From NCBI RefSeq assembly GCF_010015585.1, contig NW_022985076.1, positions 550,764 to 614,763 of the forward strand: a stretch of DNA of 64,000 nt. The letters run 5' to 3'. Of the stretch, positions 30,430 through 41,664 are shown in pieces. The notes beneath the pieces are model-generated. The model worked only from the letters and a program-made list of their open reading frames with translations. It was not told the origin of the DNA and did not search any database. Numbering within the stretch: the first letter of the stretch is position 1; each line of letters opens with the position of its first letter. The position numbers and the translations under genes are program-made. This DNA is from Eremomyces bilateralis CBS 781.70 (taxonomy: Eukaryota > Ascomycota > Dothideomycetes > Eremomycetales > Eremomycetaceae).

Positions 30430-32573
30430 ATGGAGAAAATCACCAACAAAATCCAAGCCCTGCCCGAGAACGGCACTTACTTCTCTCTGGAATTCTTCCC
30501 TCCTAAGACCCAGATCGTCCGTCCCCCACCCCCATCCGTCGTTCATATTTAAAAACTAACCTCCCCAGGGCCTTGACAACCTCGTCGCCCGCTTGGAGCG
30601 CATGTCCGGCGCCCTTCGCCCACTCTTCGTCAATGTCACCTGGGGCGCGGGCGGCAGCACCGCCGGCAAGTCGCTGCAGCTAGCGGAAATCTGCCAGAAG
30701 AAGCTCGGGCTGACCACCTGCTTGCACCTGACGTGCACGAACATGAGCCGGGCACTCGTCGACGACGCGTTGGAGAAGGCAAAGGCGATGGGGATTCGGA
30801 ACATCCTGGCGCTGCGGGGGGATCCGCCGCGGAGCGAGGAGTACGCCATTGTGGACGGGGAGAATGGGGAGCTGGACGGCGATTCGAATGATGAGTTTAA
30901 GTGGGCGACGGATCTGGTGAGATATATCCGGGAGCAGCATGGTGACTACTTCTGCGTGGGTGTGGCGACGTATCCCGAGGGCCATTCGGACCAGTCGCAT
31001 CCGGAGCACCAAGATCCGCTATTCGATCTGCCATATCTCGTCGAGAAGACGGTGGCGGGCGCGGATTTCATCATGTCGCAGTTATTTTATGACGTGTCCA
31101 AGTTCGACGAGCACGAGCGGATGCTCCGAGAACATCCCTCGGGCGCGTTCAAGGACATCCCGATCATCCCGGGTTTGATGCCTATCCAGAGCTACCAGAT
31201 CCTGCGACGGGTGACGAAGTTGAGCCATGCGAGCATCCCGCCAGAACTACTAGAGCGATTGGATCAAGTGAAGACCGACGACGAGGAAGTGAAGCGCGTG
31301 GGCGTGGAAATCCTGGGCGAGGTAATCCAGCACATTCTGCAGAAACCAGCCGTGGCCCACAAAGGCTTCCATTTCTACACGCTCAATCTCGAGAAAGTCG
31401 TCTCTCAGATCATCGAAGAAGGCGGCCTGATCCCCCTCTTCTCCATATCCGACGACGAAGCTGTTTCCAGCGCCGAAGCCTCGCCCGTCCGCAACCTGGA
31501 GAAGGTCCGAAGTCGTCTCTCGTCCATGAACTCCAACCCACACAATCGCGTCCTCGTCGAGAAAGCCGCGGACGTCCACAACACCGACTTCGAAGTACAA
31601 GAAGGGGAAGCCGGCATCCCGTCCGTCAGCAGCCGCGCGAACACCCTCGCCATCTCGGAAGGCGAGGGCGCCCTGGGCCGTGAAGCGACCTGGGATGACT
31701 ACCCGAACGGCCGTTGGGGCGACGCGCGCTCCCCTGCGTTCGGCGAGATCGATGGGTATGGCGTGTCCCTTCGCGTGTCCACCACCGAGGCGGTCAAAAT
31801 GTGGTCGTATCCCGTCACCGCAGCGGATATCAACGAGGTGTTCCGAAAATATATCAATGGCGAGATCCAGGGGATCCCATGGAGCGAGGAAGGGTTGAGC
31901 GCCGAATCCGAACCGATACGAGAGCAGCTAGGGAAGCTGAACGCGAAAGGATGGTGGACGATTGCGAGTCAGCCGGCTGTGAATGGGTTGAGGAGTGATG
32001 ATAAGGTCTTTGGATGGGGGCCTAAGGCTGGGTTTGTGTACCAAAAGGTAAGTCCCTTAATGAGGAAGTCAGGAGTGATTGACAATGGCATCGTATATTG
32101 CTCATGGCTGACACACCTCTTTTCCTGCTAGGCGTTCGTTGAGTTCTTCGTACCGTCGAAAGACTGGGACACCCTTCGTGAACGACTCGCCAATGAAGAC
32201 GAAGTCACGTATTTTGCTGGCAACTTTGCCGGTTCCACCTCCGCATCCGATATCGAGTCAGTCAATCCAGTGACCTGGGGCGCCTTTAATGGAAAAGAGT
32301 ACGTATTCCAGTCCCGCATAATTCTTACCAACCACCCCATGTCTAACGCCTAAAACCATTAGGATCATCACGCCAACCATTATCGAAACGGTGTCGTTCC
32401 ACGCCTGGCGGGAAGAGGCGTTCTCCCTGTGGAGCGAGTGGCAGCGGATCTATCCTCCCAAGTCGGCGACGTCCAAGTTGCTGGAGGGGGTGAAAAAGGA
32501 TTTGTGGTTGGTGAACGTGATTCATCATCGGTTCATGGACAAAGATGCGTTGTGGGAGTTGCTGTTACGCTAA
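30430..32573 (+). CDS. MET13: Methylenetetrahydrofolate reductase
   Basis: Reduces 5,10-methylene-THF to 5-methyl-THF, the methyl donor for methionine synthesis. Four exons: 30430-30516, 30569-32047, 32132-32298, 32363-32573; 647 residues. The N-terminal catalytic TIM barrel shows FSLEFFPPKTQ (the conserved Glu/FAD region), LFVNVTWGAGGST, CLHLTCTNMSR, ALRGDPPR and the substrate/FAD loop IPGLMPIQSY. The C-terminal regulatory domain has NGRWGDARSPAFGE and WTIASQPAVNG. Fungi have two MTHFR paralogues; I cannot tell from sequence alone which one (Met12 or Met13 type) this is, so the symbol is tentative. Intron 1 uses the less usual donor GTCCGT. Confidence 0.94.
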
Positions 32574-32861
32574 CTGGGGGAAGGAGGGCTTCTGGGTCGC
32601 ATTCGAGGGACATCCGTGCCACGTCAATAGAATTTGGAATCAATCGGAGAGAGCATCTACGGGATTACCATGTACCTTAAGTGCAAGATAAGCATCACAT
32701 TTTTAAGAAGAGCTGGCATTACACCAATCATTACAGTAGAAAGCGTGCGACCCTGAATTCCCAACGCCTTTCATCCCAACGGTACAATTTGGCCCATCAA
32801 GAGTGTCCCTGCCGGTTCAAGAAGCAAACATCGACTCTCAGCCTCGGCTAGACTTTCAGAC

Positions 32862-33079
32862 TTAATGCTATACATGCAGGAGATGTGGTTAGTCACATAT
32901 TCTTGTGTTTGAGAAACCATACAAGAAAATGGGAGGTTGTACCGAACACGAACCGCAGCCACAGCTGTTGCAATCGCCAGCACATCCGCAGGTTGAGCAG
33001 GAGCTAGCAAAGGGTATAATGTTAGCAAGAGTGGGCGGACTCTGTGCCTGGTTTCGGGGGGCATTTACCAAGCAGGCAT
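32862..33079 (-). CDS. Metallothionein, 25 residues, three exons
   Basis: A very small Cys-rich metal-binding protein of the fungal metallothionein type. Exons on the - strand: 33079-33069 (11 nt), 33003-32943 (61 nt), 32867-32862 (6 nt, His and stop). Intron 1 has donor GTAAAT, branch TTGCTAACA and acceptor CTAG; intron 2 has donor GTACAA, branch GACTAAC and acceptor TATAG. The 25-residue product has eight Cys at positions 4, 6, 9, 11, 15, 18, 20 and 23, with CxC and CxxC spacing, otherwise Gly, Ser, Ala, Asp and Asn, and no aromatic residues, like the 25-residue Neurospora copper metallothionein. Without intron 2 the frame would run to 32889 and give 42 residues with a non-metallothionein tail. 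Expected role: Cu/Zn/Cd buffering and detoxification in the cytosol. Convergent with MTHFR. Confidence 0.75.
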
Positions 33080-34384
33080 ATTGAAAGGTCTGATCGAAGG
33101 CGTCTTGAAATGACCGAGTAGTTGAAATCTGGCGGATATCCGTTTGATTCTTTTGTCTCGAAACGTTGTCTCGATAGAGAAGTCTCCAAACCAGTCTCAG
33201 GAGGCATTCTGGTTCCTTATATGTCTCTCCGGCCTCAGCGGATCTTCCAGTTTCTTCCCGTATCCGTCCTCAACCCCGCCCACAATTCAGCATCCACCCA
33301 ATATGGGATCATCTGCCTGCGCCTGACGATGACATTGGAAGTTCCGAAGCAGCCAAGGAGTGTATGGTGATGTCGGGTGATTTGGCAACCCATGCAAGCC
33401 TGTCCAACTTCATTCTACTGGATGGCCTTGACTTGGGATAAGGATGACATGCAGCAGCCACACGCATCAGCATCATCGGGACTAGGAGTAATTGGCCGAT
33501 ATGCCGATTCCCTTATGTAAAAAGCATATATAAAGGTGTGGTCCAGCAATCATCCGGGGAGGATACCGGGAATACCCCACGCCGTGGTATATCTGACCTA
33601 CTGGTGCGGGGAGGGGTGTGGATCGGGCCGTTCCATCGAGCAAGATTGGTCCACCGCGCCACTCAATGATATAGTAAAGCATAGCGATGATAAGCTCGGC
33701 GTTGGGTGCGCGGCCTTGATGCTATACGTAGCCCGCTCTCAGTGGACAACAGTTCCATGGGCCAGACGCTGTGTCACATCAAATGCAGGGTCAGCTGACT
33801 TGGAATGCATGTGAATTCTGATTATGGGGTACTGACGGGATAGGGAATATTTGCTAGAACCGTTTGTAAATGCAGATGACAGAGTGATACCTGGTTGAGG
33901 TGGGACGTAACTAGAGAGACGAACACCCCCAATACATGTCCCGAAAAGCCGCTTGGCAAAGATACAGCCATAAGACGCGGCTGAACAGGAGAGAACGGAT
34001 CCTAAAATTGGGTTCGGGGGTGTACATTCGGGTCGGAACTGAGTAGTGAAGACAGAAGTAGTGCGTTTTGAGTTAGGTATCGTGCTGGCATGAGAAAAAA
34101 TAGACTCTGAATTCGAACTTGTAGCATCGATTCCTCTTGTGAAAACAAAATTTGGTATCATACAAACCGAAATCTGGTATCGTAATTTCCGCCGTGGTAT
34201 AAATCCATTCCCTGCTCCCTCCATCCAATTCGGCCGCAAATGTCCCTGGGAACCGAAGGAGCGAAATCCCCATAGAACACCGTCCGTTGCGGCTGCCTGT
34301 CACATAACTCATTCCAATCCATGTTGTAGGGAGAATCACCACCGCGACCCCACGCTGCTCATTCGACCGCGCCGATCATCCATT
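33080..34384. other. Intergenic between metallothionein and F-box gene
   Basis: The left part is the metallothionein promoter, with a TATA-like box listed separately. The remaining kilobase holds no gene that I recognise. No clear copper or metal response element was identified. Confidence 0.4.
33217..33223 (-). promoter_or_regulatory. TATA-like box upstream of the metallothionein
   Basis: CATATAA on the - strand about 140 bp upstream of the metallothionein ATG. Position and sequence suit a TATA box of a strongly inducible gene; it may also be a chance AT run. Confidence 0.3.
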
Positions 34385-36215
34385 CTAACGGAACAGATCC
34401 CCCCGGGTCTTCTTCGCATACTCCTGCAACATCTTCCTCTCATTCTCATCCAACTGCCGGCTTCCCATGCTCCTCGTACTATGACTACTCGACGGCCTCC
34501 GTCCATCGGGCTCCGGGGGCAACGGTAGCGCCAAGAACCCGCCATCGTCCCGGGGCACCACCATGCTCTTCCGCGCCTGACCACGCCAGGACGGCCCCAG
34601 GCCGCGACTGTGGCTGTACGTAGATAGGGGACGCGTGCCGCCCGAGCTGTCCGCGAGGTCGTCGAGGGAGACGATGCTGCTGCGGTTGTTCGCGGGGGGT
34701 TGGTAGAGGTTGGGAGCTTCGTAGGCCGAGGAGCCGGGAAGGTGAGTGATGTCGTAGCCTAGTTCTTCGAGGATCTCGTCGAACATGTGGGTTTGGGAGG
34801 GTTGCTTTTTTGCGAAAATGGTGAGCGGCTGCGTTAGCCCATAGGCGGGGAGGGAAGGGGCAGAGGAACCGAATTGGAATGAGGGCGGGACGAGATCGAG
34901 ACGGTCCGCGAAGTGTTCTTCACGGACCCAAAGCTTGCGTAGAGAGATGAGGCCCTGCGAGAGGAGGCTATGTGAGAGGTAGGCGTAGTGGCTATCAGTC
35001 ATTCCTTGGGTTGCTGGATTGTCGATGTTCCAGTTGACCTCGTAATGGAGGTTGACCAGACGAGGACTGAAGAGGGGGGGAATCGGGTCGAGTGGGAAGC
35101 GCTCGTTGATTTCCCTGGAATATGTGAGTGTTAGCAGGTAAGGCGCCGCCTCGAGGACAAGATGCAGGTCTTTGGTCTGGATCTGGGTTTCTGTAAGGGT
35201 CAAGGTTTGGAGAGTTCGTGCCACGTCGGGGCGGCAGAGGTAGCTCTGTAGGCCTTCCGCGGTGATTTGGGGAGACTTGTCAATGGAAAGGGAGGACAGA
35301 GCACGGAGGTTTGGAGCTACCGGACTTTCTAAAAAGACCTTGTCATCGATGCCTCCCATGTTAATCAGCTCCAGCTCCGTCAGCGAGGGAAGTTTGGCCA
35401 GGGCGATACGCATGGAGGCGTTATCCAGATCCAGACTTATGAGTGTCAAGGTCGTCAAATGTGGCCACAGACCGCGCTGGAGTTTCGCGAAGTGCGGCTC
35501 CGACCCATGGTCATATTTCATCTTTTGCAGGAATTGACACCGTGCTTCCAGCTCGGCACGTAGCGGCTCGCACGACTGCTTTCCCTTGAAGATCTCGTCG
35601 GGTAGATCGATGTAGAGGAGATTGGGCATGGCGCCCACAGCTCGAGCGAGGTCACCGTACGAGTCCCGGTCATCGCGGCAACGCGGGGGCATCTTGAAGA
35701 ACCGCACTTGAGCGGCCAGCCCACGGTTACTGCGTAAAGCACCCGCTAGGAGCTTGAGCGATTCGGCCACTTGCGTCGGGCCATCCTTGCCGGACTTTTG
35801 GCGCTTGAGTTCAATAACCAGGCGAAGGTCGCATTCGTGGAAAGCATCCAAGCGGATGGAGTAGTAGCTGTATGGGTCGTCAGCGCAACGGTCAAGAGTG
35901 GACTTTGGGAGCGTACAGGACGGCACGGACTGGGACAACCCAGGCCCTCCTCACTCTGGCGCAGCGAGCGAGATCCTGCACGTCGCAGCAGCGGCACGAC
36001 TGGACCAAGCTGACGCTCTCATTGGAATCGAAGCTGTAATCGGTCGTGTGCGGACAAACGAAGCGGAAGATGTTCTCGAGCACATTCGAGGGAAGACGTG
36101 CGACGTAGTCCAGTCGCGGATCGATGGGAGAGCCCCAGAGATCCTCTCTCCTCTCAGGCTTCTCCTTCACCCGCTGCTTGGACTTTCGCCGGAACGCGTT
36201 CTTCAGGAAGCCCAT
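34385..36215 (-). CDS. F-box/LRR-like protein, filamentous-fungal type
   Basis: Likely SCF ubiquitin-ligase adaptor of unknown target. Two exons on the - strand: 36215-35917 and 35867-34385 (intron 35868-35916, acceptor CATACAG); 593 residues. The N terminus MGFLKNAFRRKSKQRVKEK is basic; an F-box-like segment follows (YVARLPSNVLENIFRFVCP, about residues 36-54), then a Cys-rich piece, CRCCDVQDLARCARV. The middle contains leucine-rich-repeat-like segments (LTTLTLISLDLDNA, LTELELINMGG, LQTLTLTETQ). The C terminus is Ser/Pro/Arg rich and probably disordered. The exon join VRAVLYYSIRLDAF agrees with the family. Function beyond F-box adaptor is unknown. Confidence 0.8.
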
Positions 36216-38800
36216 GATGGTGGTGTCGTTGGTATGATCGGCGAATGACTGCGGAAACCAGGGTCACTGGAAGGGGGCATTAGCTTTGGAAGGGCACATT
36301 GTGCGCCTCTTGGGGTTTGAACAAGAATTGTAGGTCGGAGCCAGTAGGGAATTCGGAGACGTGAAGTAAGCAGAGGTAGATGATGGGATTCCAGCGCGGT
36401 GGTGAATCCCGTTGCACACTTGAGTACGCATTTCGGGCCTAACTAGCACCAGTCTCACCGTTGTCCCCCTCTTCCTAGGGTTTAGGTGTCTGAGATGGCT
36501 TCAAGGGGAAGGTATCGGTTGATGAACTGGATTGGTCAACGCGTCGCTGACAGCTTGACACTTGACAGGGAGTCCATCAGACATGGCGGCAGCGGGAAAC
36601 TAATGTCAATTGCCAATTGCCATCAATGTGATTGTCTCGGCGAGCCACAGATGCCAGTACTGCAAGACTGAGGTGGATGAAGGAGTAGATCTTAATTTTA
36701 ATCATCCGAACCATCTCAATACAGTTAATGGAGATTTTGACTTACCATGCATCTACTATCCGTTTTACCGAAGAGAGGTTGGGGATTATAAAAGGGACAA
36801 GATTTTTAAAGAACTTGGATATCTGCAAAGTGCTAATATGGTTCAAGAGTGGTGAACTCCAGATGGACCGCTGGGATGGGCGCTTTTATGTCGTATCGCG
36901 TACGTTCATGCTCATCGCCAAGATATTCCTCGCAGATCATACTTTGGTACATTTGCGTTTCAGGTTGTTTGTAATTCTCAGTTACCCGTTTGTTTGTGGG
37001 GCGAAGTACGGGAGAGTAGCTATCTTCCTGATAACTAGTCTTGTTTGATGTACTCAACCCCGTCTCAAAGTCGCTCCCCTTTACGTCGGGTTGACTGGAT
37101 ACTCATTCTACTAGCTGCTTGCTGCTTGCTCTTTAAATGACTCCTGTGGCAACCGATGCGTAGTCAGGTACCATCTACTCCATATCCGTTCTCAAGTAAA
37201 AGGCAACGGCCCTGTGCGTGTGTTGTCGGTACTTTAAGAGTTACCACTGTCGCAAGTTAGCCTGATCTTGTAGTTGTCCATCCCTCTCGTGACCTTGAAA
37301 GAAAATCAAGGATGGAATGATCATGGTTCGATATGAAGGGATCATACGGCTGTAGTAGAGCGCACATTCATCAAGAGGAGAACATTGGTTGCATGAGCGC
37401 AGAAGGTATTGGGTGTATGATGTGTTGCCGCTCCGTTCACCACGGGTGGAAAGCTCTGGTGGCTACAATTGCTTAGAATAAAGTATTTCAAACAGTCAAG
37501 TAAACAAAAATAGAATTTGGTGTAGGATAAGGATCGTAAACCGACTTGTATTAGGAGTTCGCTCTCCTTTTATGAGTGCAAGGTGGAAACGATAAGGCCA
37601 CAAGGCCTGTTACAGTAGAATGGACTTCACAGTCAATAAAGGAATAATCGGAAACCAAGTATTCCGTACGATCCATTGAAACTCGAAGTTCGTTCGTAAT
37701 CATCCAATAGGATAATATGCAATCATGAAACCGTGATAGCCACGATCCAGCACAATGGGGGGGCATATGCTGCCTCAAACGATGGGCTTTCTTAGCTCTC
37801 GGCCGCCATCGGGAGCACAGCATCGACGCTGTGGAGGTACAGAGGCATCCTAGAATACCTGTACAATGGACAAACCCAGAGGGACGGTAAACAGTTTTGT
37901 CTGGTTCGTGAAAGGGTTCGTGATAATCTCGCCTAGTCAGCAATTTGTCCACTCGTCCGCCGTTAGGATGAGGCGTGCGGAGCCGAACGCCCTGAAGCTC
38001 TCTTCAATGTCCACGACGGAGCAGCATCGGAGAGAGTCCACGGGTGCACGCTCTTGTTCACCCTATCCGCATTGCGTGGTGATAAGTGGTGGTCTGGTCT
38101 CTCGAGGCTAACCGCTTTGGTAGCAGCTGCGATTGGGAATGGGTCATGTTAAAGAGCCATTCTAAAAATGGCGCATGAGGAAGTTGGATGGTCGAAGTCG
38201 AAATACTTGACAATTCCGTTAGGTATACGGAAAATGATGGTACCCTAAGAATTTCCTGGCCCAAGGACTTCCGAGAGTACCATATCAGCTTGGCCTCCTT
38301 GAGGGTTGCTGTGGTGGTAGAGAGTGTGTGCACACTAAACTCTCAGACTAAACTCTCAGACTGCACTAACACTTTCTCGTGCTGTGCTGATGTTGCACGT
38401 TTAACTCTTCTTCCTCTCAACTCTTGAACTCGCACCTTCTCTTTCGCCTCATCCAATCTTCCCCATTGCATATCTATTTCCGAGGCTCCATTCGAGAGAC
38501 ACGTTTCCAAGCTAGGCCACGGCTCTTTTTGCCATCCTACCTTCATCCTTCTTTGCTCTTGTCGCCGGTTCTTGGTCCCTTCGAGTCCGACAACTGCCGC
38601 CCACGTCCCTGTACGACGCCGACTTTCGCTACATCGCCCGCTGTCCGTCATTCTTGTTGAGCTTTTGGGAGCGTGGTTCATTGCACTTCGTCCGGGCCCG
38701 AATTGATACTTTTGCCTAATTTCGAACATAATCACCGCTTGGTCGTCTCAACCGAGCTTCATATCGCATCCTCCCCTCGAAGAGCTCGGCCTTGAAAAGC
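36216..38800. other. 2.6-kb region without a recognisable gene
   Basis: Divergent flank of the F-box gene and NRP1. Several open frames (for example 36728-37048 + and 37551-37952 -) have no domain, signal peptide or codon pattern I would trust. The last 400 bp (38400-38800), CT-rich on the + strand, are the likely leader of NRP1. A 13-bp tandem duplication occurs at 38334-38359. An unrecognised lineage-specific gene or non-coding RNA cannot be excluded. Confidence 0.4.
38334..38359 (+). repeat. 13-bp direct tandem duplication
   Basis: Two exact copies of ACTAAACTCTCAG in tandem. No function is suggested. Confidence 0.8.
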
Positions 38801-41664
38801 ATGGCGAACCAGCCCCAAACCATCCCCAACGGAATAGACAAGTACCTTGTCATTCACGTAGCGACAACATGCGACGAGCATGGCGTATATGTGACCCGGG
38901 ACTCCGCCGAAGTTATTGAGATCGGATGGATACTGCTGGACGCGAAGACATTGGAGGAGGTTGGTGGCCGAGCCCCTCGAAACTTTGCGGATGGAGACAC
39001 CGTATAACTAACCTCGTCTGACATAGTTGCACCGCGATAGCGTTTTGGTCAAACCTGTGAATACGCCGATAACACCTCTCTGCAGTAAGTCATTGAGCTA
39101 CCGCCCTCGATCCTCCACACCAATGGGAACCGTGCTGATGCCATACGTTTCCTAGCTTCCCTTACCACCCTGACCTGGGAGCATGTCCGCAACTCAGGGT
39201 CGTTCCGCGATGCCATAAACCTCTTCGACCAATTCGCTCAGGAACATCTCATGCAGAACAATGCCGAGTTTGCCTTCGTGACCCTCGACTCCTGGGACCT
39301 CCGAGTCCAGCTACCCCGAGAGGCTCGAGACAAGGCGGTCGTCCTCCCCGCATACCTGCAGCACTCCCGCACCTTCGACCTTCGCTCCGAGTATCAACGA
39401 TGGCAGCAACACCATCCCGAGTCCCTGCCGTTTGGAGCCAGCGCCCTGACCAACATCTGTGCCGCCCTCGAAGTCGAACCGGTCCAGTCCAGCGCTCCGA
39501 TCAAACACAACCTCCCCTTCCATCTGCAAGCCCTCGCTCCGGCTTCTCCGCGTCGGGCTATGGAAGAGACCGTGACGCTTGCCCGCGTGCTCCGTGGCCT
39601 CATCCGCAAATCCCAGCCGGCACAGACCCATGAGGATATCTTGACCCGTCCGCTGGACGCTCGCGCCGATGTCCGGGCCTTCATGGCGGAGCGCAGCAAG
39701 GTGCTGCATATGAGCGGATTACCCCATGATACCACCCAGTCCGAGTTGGAAAGCTGGTTCACCCAGTTCGGCGGCAGACCCATCGCATTTTGGACGTTGC
39801 GAACCCCCGACCAGCACAAGCCTACAGGGACGGGATTTGCAGTGTTTTCGTCGCATGAAGAGGTGAGTGAGACGGTTTCTTCTCTTTCTGCTTCCGGACC
39901 GCACCTTCGTCTGATTGCCTTCGCACCTTCCCCCTTAGCGACAGTCCCGTGACCTTCAATGACTCTGCTCTATTTTCCTTATCTGACGATTTTGCGCATG
40001 ACTTCATGTCATTCATTGATTCACTTCCTCTATCTGAGATTTTGCCTCTTCACCATCCTCGCTCGTTGTCTTTTCATCATCACCACCCCCTCCTCATTGA
40101 AGGGAGTACGGTTGGCATTTCAAGTCAATATATCACGTGGTCGGCACCTTCCTTTTCCAAGCAAACACTCGGTTTCTGAAGACATCATTTGCTCCTATTG
40201 TCTCCATGACTGCCATTGTGAATTCAGCCACGGATCCTGTCGCCTACGGCTTCAATAGCATCCAACCTTGGACGGGCCGAGCTCATTCATTTTCCTATTA
40301 TCCCATCGTGTGTATTGACCAGCCTTGCACTGAACTAATCGCCCGTCACACTTTCCTTCTACTGATCGAGCTATTGTCAAATTTCCCGAAGGCACCTCGT
40401 TTGTGCTTCGAACTTCGCTCACTTTCTTCATTGCCTTCCTTCGTCTACTCACAATTGATCGAGGGACATTACTCACATCTCTCATCACACTCGCACGTCA
40501 TCCATAATGGACTACCCTCAACCTCCCCTCGCTTACTACTACCCTGTCACTTACACCTATCCTGTCACTCAAACCTACTATTACGCTGGCACTCCGCCTC
40601 AACGTCTTTCCGAAACCCAGGCTAACATGGATCCACCCCAGGCTGCCGAATCACTTTGCATGAATGGACGAGCTTTGAATGAGAAAGCGGTCGAAGTCTC
40701 TCCGTCCTCTTCTCGCGTCCTCGATCGCGCTGCCGATATCCTCACTCCGTTCCCGCCGTCAAAGAACCGACCGCGTCCCGGTGACTGGACTTGCCCATCA
40801 TGTGGTTTCTCCAACTTCCAACGTCGCACGGCTTGCTTCCGATGCTCCTACCCGATCAACGCCATGCCTCCGGCACCGGCTGAGATGGGCTATATGCACG
40901 GCGGTGCCTACGGTTACGGTCCTCCTCAGATGATGGGCCATGGACATCATTCCATGGGCGGACACCATGGTATGCATGGCCATATGGGTGGTGGTGGTGG
41001 TGGTGGTGGTGGTGGTGGTCGGGGAGGTGGCGGAGCTGGAAATGTCATTCCGTTCCGTGCAGGCGACTGGCAATGTGGAGCTAACGGCTGCAACTATCAC
41101 AATTTTGCGAAGAATGTTTCATGCCTTCGATGCGGAGCGAGCCGAAGCCGAGCCTTGCTCGTAGCGGATACTGCGACGACGTTCTCTACTCCGATGAACC
41201 AACCCGGCAGTTACGGAATGGGTGGACCTCCTGGTGCTCCAATGGAAGCTGGTCCTCCGGGTCACTTCGGCGGCCCCGCAGGATTCGACTCGACTCCGAA
41301 CTTCCCTGGACAATTCGGACAAGCCAGCACCTACGCACTCCCTAGCGGACTGGGTGCAGCGTCTCCCTATCCTCCGATGGGAGGTCAACAATATGCTGCG
41401 AACGGTGGCTCCGGTATACCTGGACCTTCCGGTGGTTTCGACAGCCGTGCCGAGGCTGCTTTCACTTCCGCAGGGCAACCGGGCGGTGTTGGTAACGTCA
41501 GCTCCGCCGGTGCCGGTGCCAATGCCTCCAGCTTTGCAAACGGCGCACCTGGATTCGATGGGGCCAGTGACCCATTCTCGTTCCTCAGCTCCGGCCTTGG
41601 AGGGTTGAGCATCAATGACTCCTCGAGGTCTGGCGGTGGCCCACCTAGCAAGTCCCCTGCCTAG
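38801..41664 (+). CDS. NRP1: Nrp1-like RNA-binding protein (exonuclease fold, RRM, two RanBP2 zinc fingers)
   Basis: Putative RNA-binding protein of the Nrp1 family, linked in yeast to stress granules. Four exons: 38801-38959, 39027-39084, 39156-39862, 40642-41664; 648 residues. Order: RNase-H-fold exonuclease-like domain (about 1-220, EVIEIGWILLDAKT, LTTLTWEHVRN, LQHSRTFDLRSEYQRW); RRM (about 250-325, VLHMSGLPHDTTQSELESWF); two RanBP2-type zinc fingers (GDWTCPSCGFSNFQRRTACFRC and GDWQCGANGCNYHNF, then CLRCGASR) separated by a Gly/His/Met-rich linker; Gly-rich tail. The first nuclease motif reads IHVATTC where active relatives have acidic residues (D-x-E), so it is probably catalytically dead. 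Intron 3 is exceptionally long (779 nt) and contains an in-frame alternative start. Confidence 0.9.
40507..40641 (+). other. Alternative in-frame first exon inside NRP1 intron 3
   Basis: An ATG at 40507 opens a frame that runs without a stop through the 3' splice site into NRP1 exon 4. It adds 45 residues, strikingly Tyr/Pro/Thr rich (YYYPVTYTYPVTQTYYYAG), ahead of the second half of the RRM and the zinc fingers. With the CT-rich sequence before it, this looks like an internal promoter with its own start, giving a 385-residue short isoform. It could also be a chance open frame in a long intron. Confidence 0.4.
40987..41019 (+). repeat. (GGT)11 microsatellite in NRP1
   Basis: Eleven uninterrupted GGT triplets encoding poly-Gly between the two zinc fingers of NRP1. 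Length changes here would keep frame. Confidence 0.95.

Noticed and set aside
32889-32942. 42-residue version of the metallothionein without intron 2
   Set aside because: Its tail (VQPPIFLYGFSNTRICD) has aromatics and is unlike metallothioneins, while the GACTAAC branch and TATAG acceptor support splicing. Kept as an alternative only.
36728-37048. 106-codon + strand frame with hydrophobic C terminus
   Set aside because: No signal peptide at its start, no homologue recalled, AT-rich and overlapping other short frames.
37551-37952. 133-codon - strand frame with several Cys
   Set aside because: No start context, domain or secretion signal; composition like the surrounding non-coding DNA.
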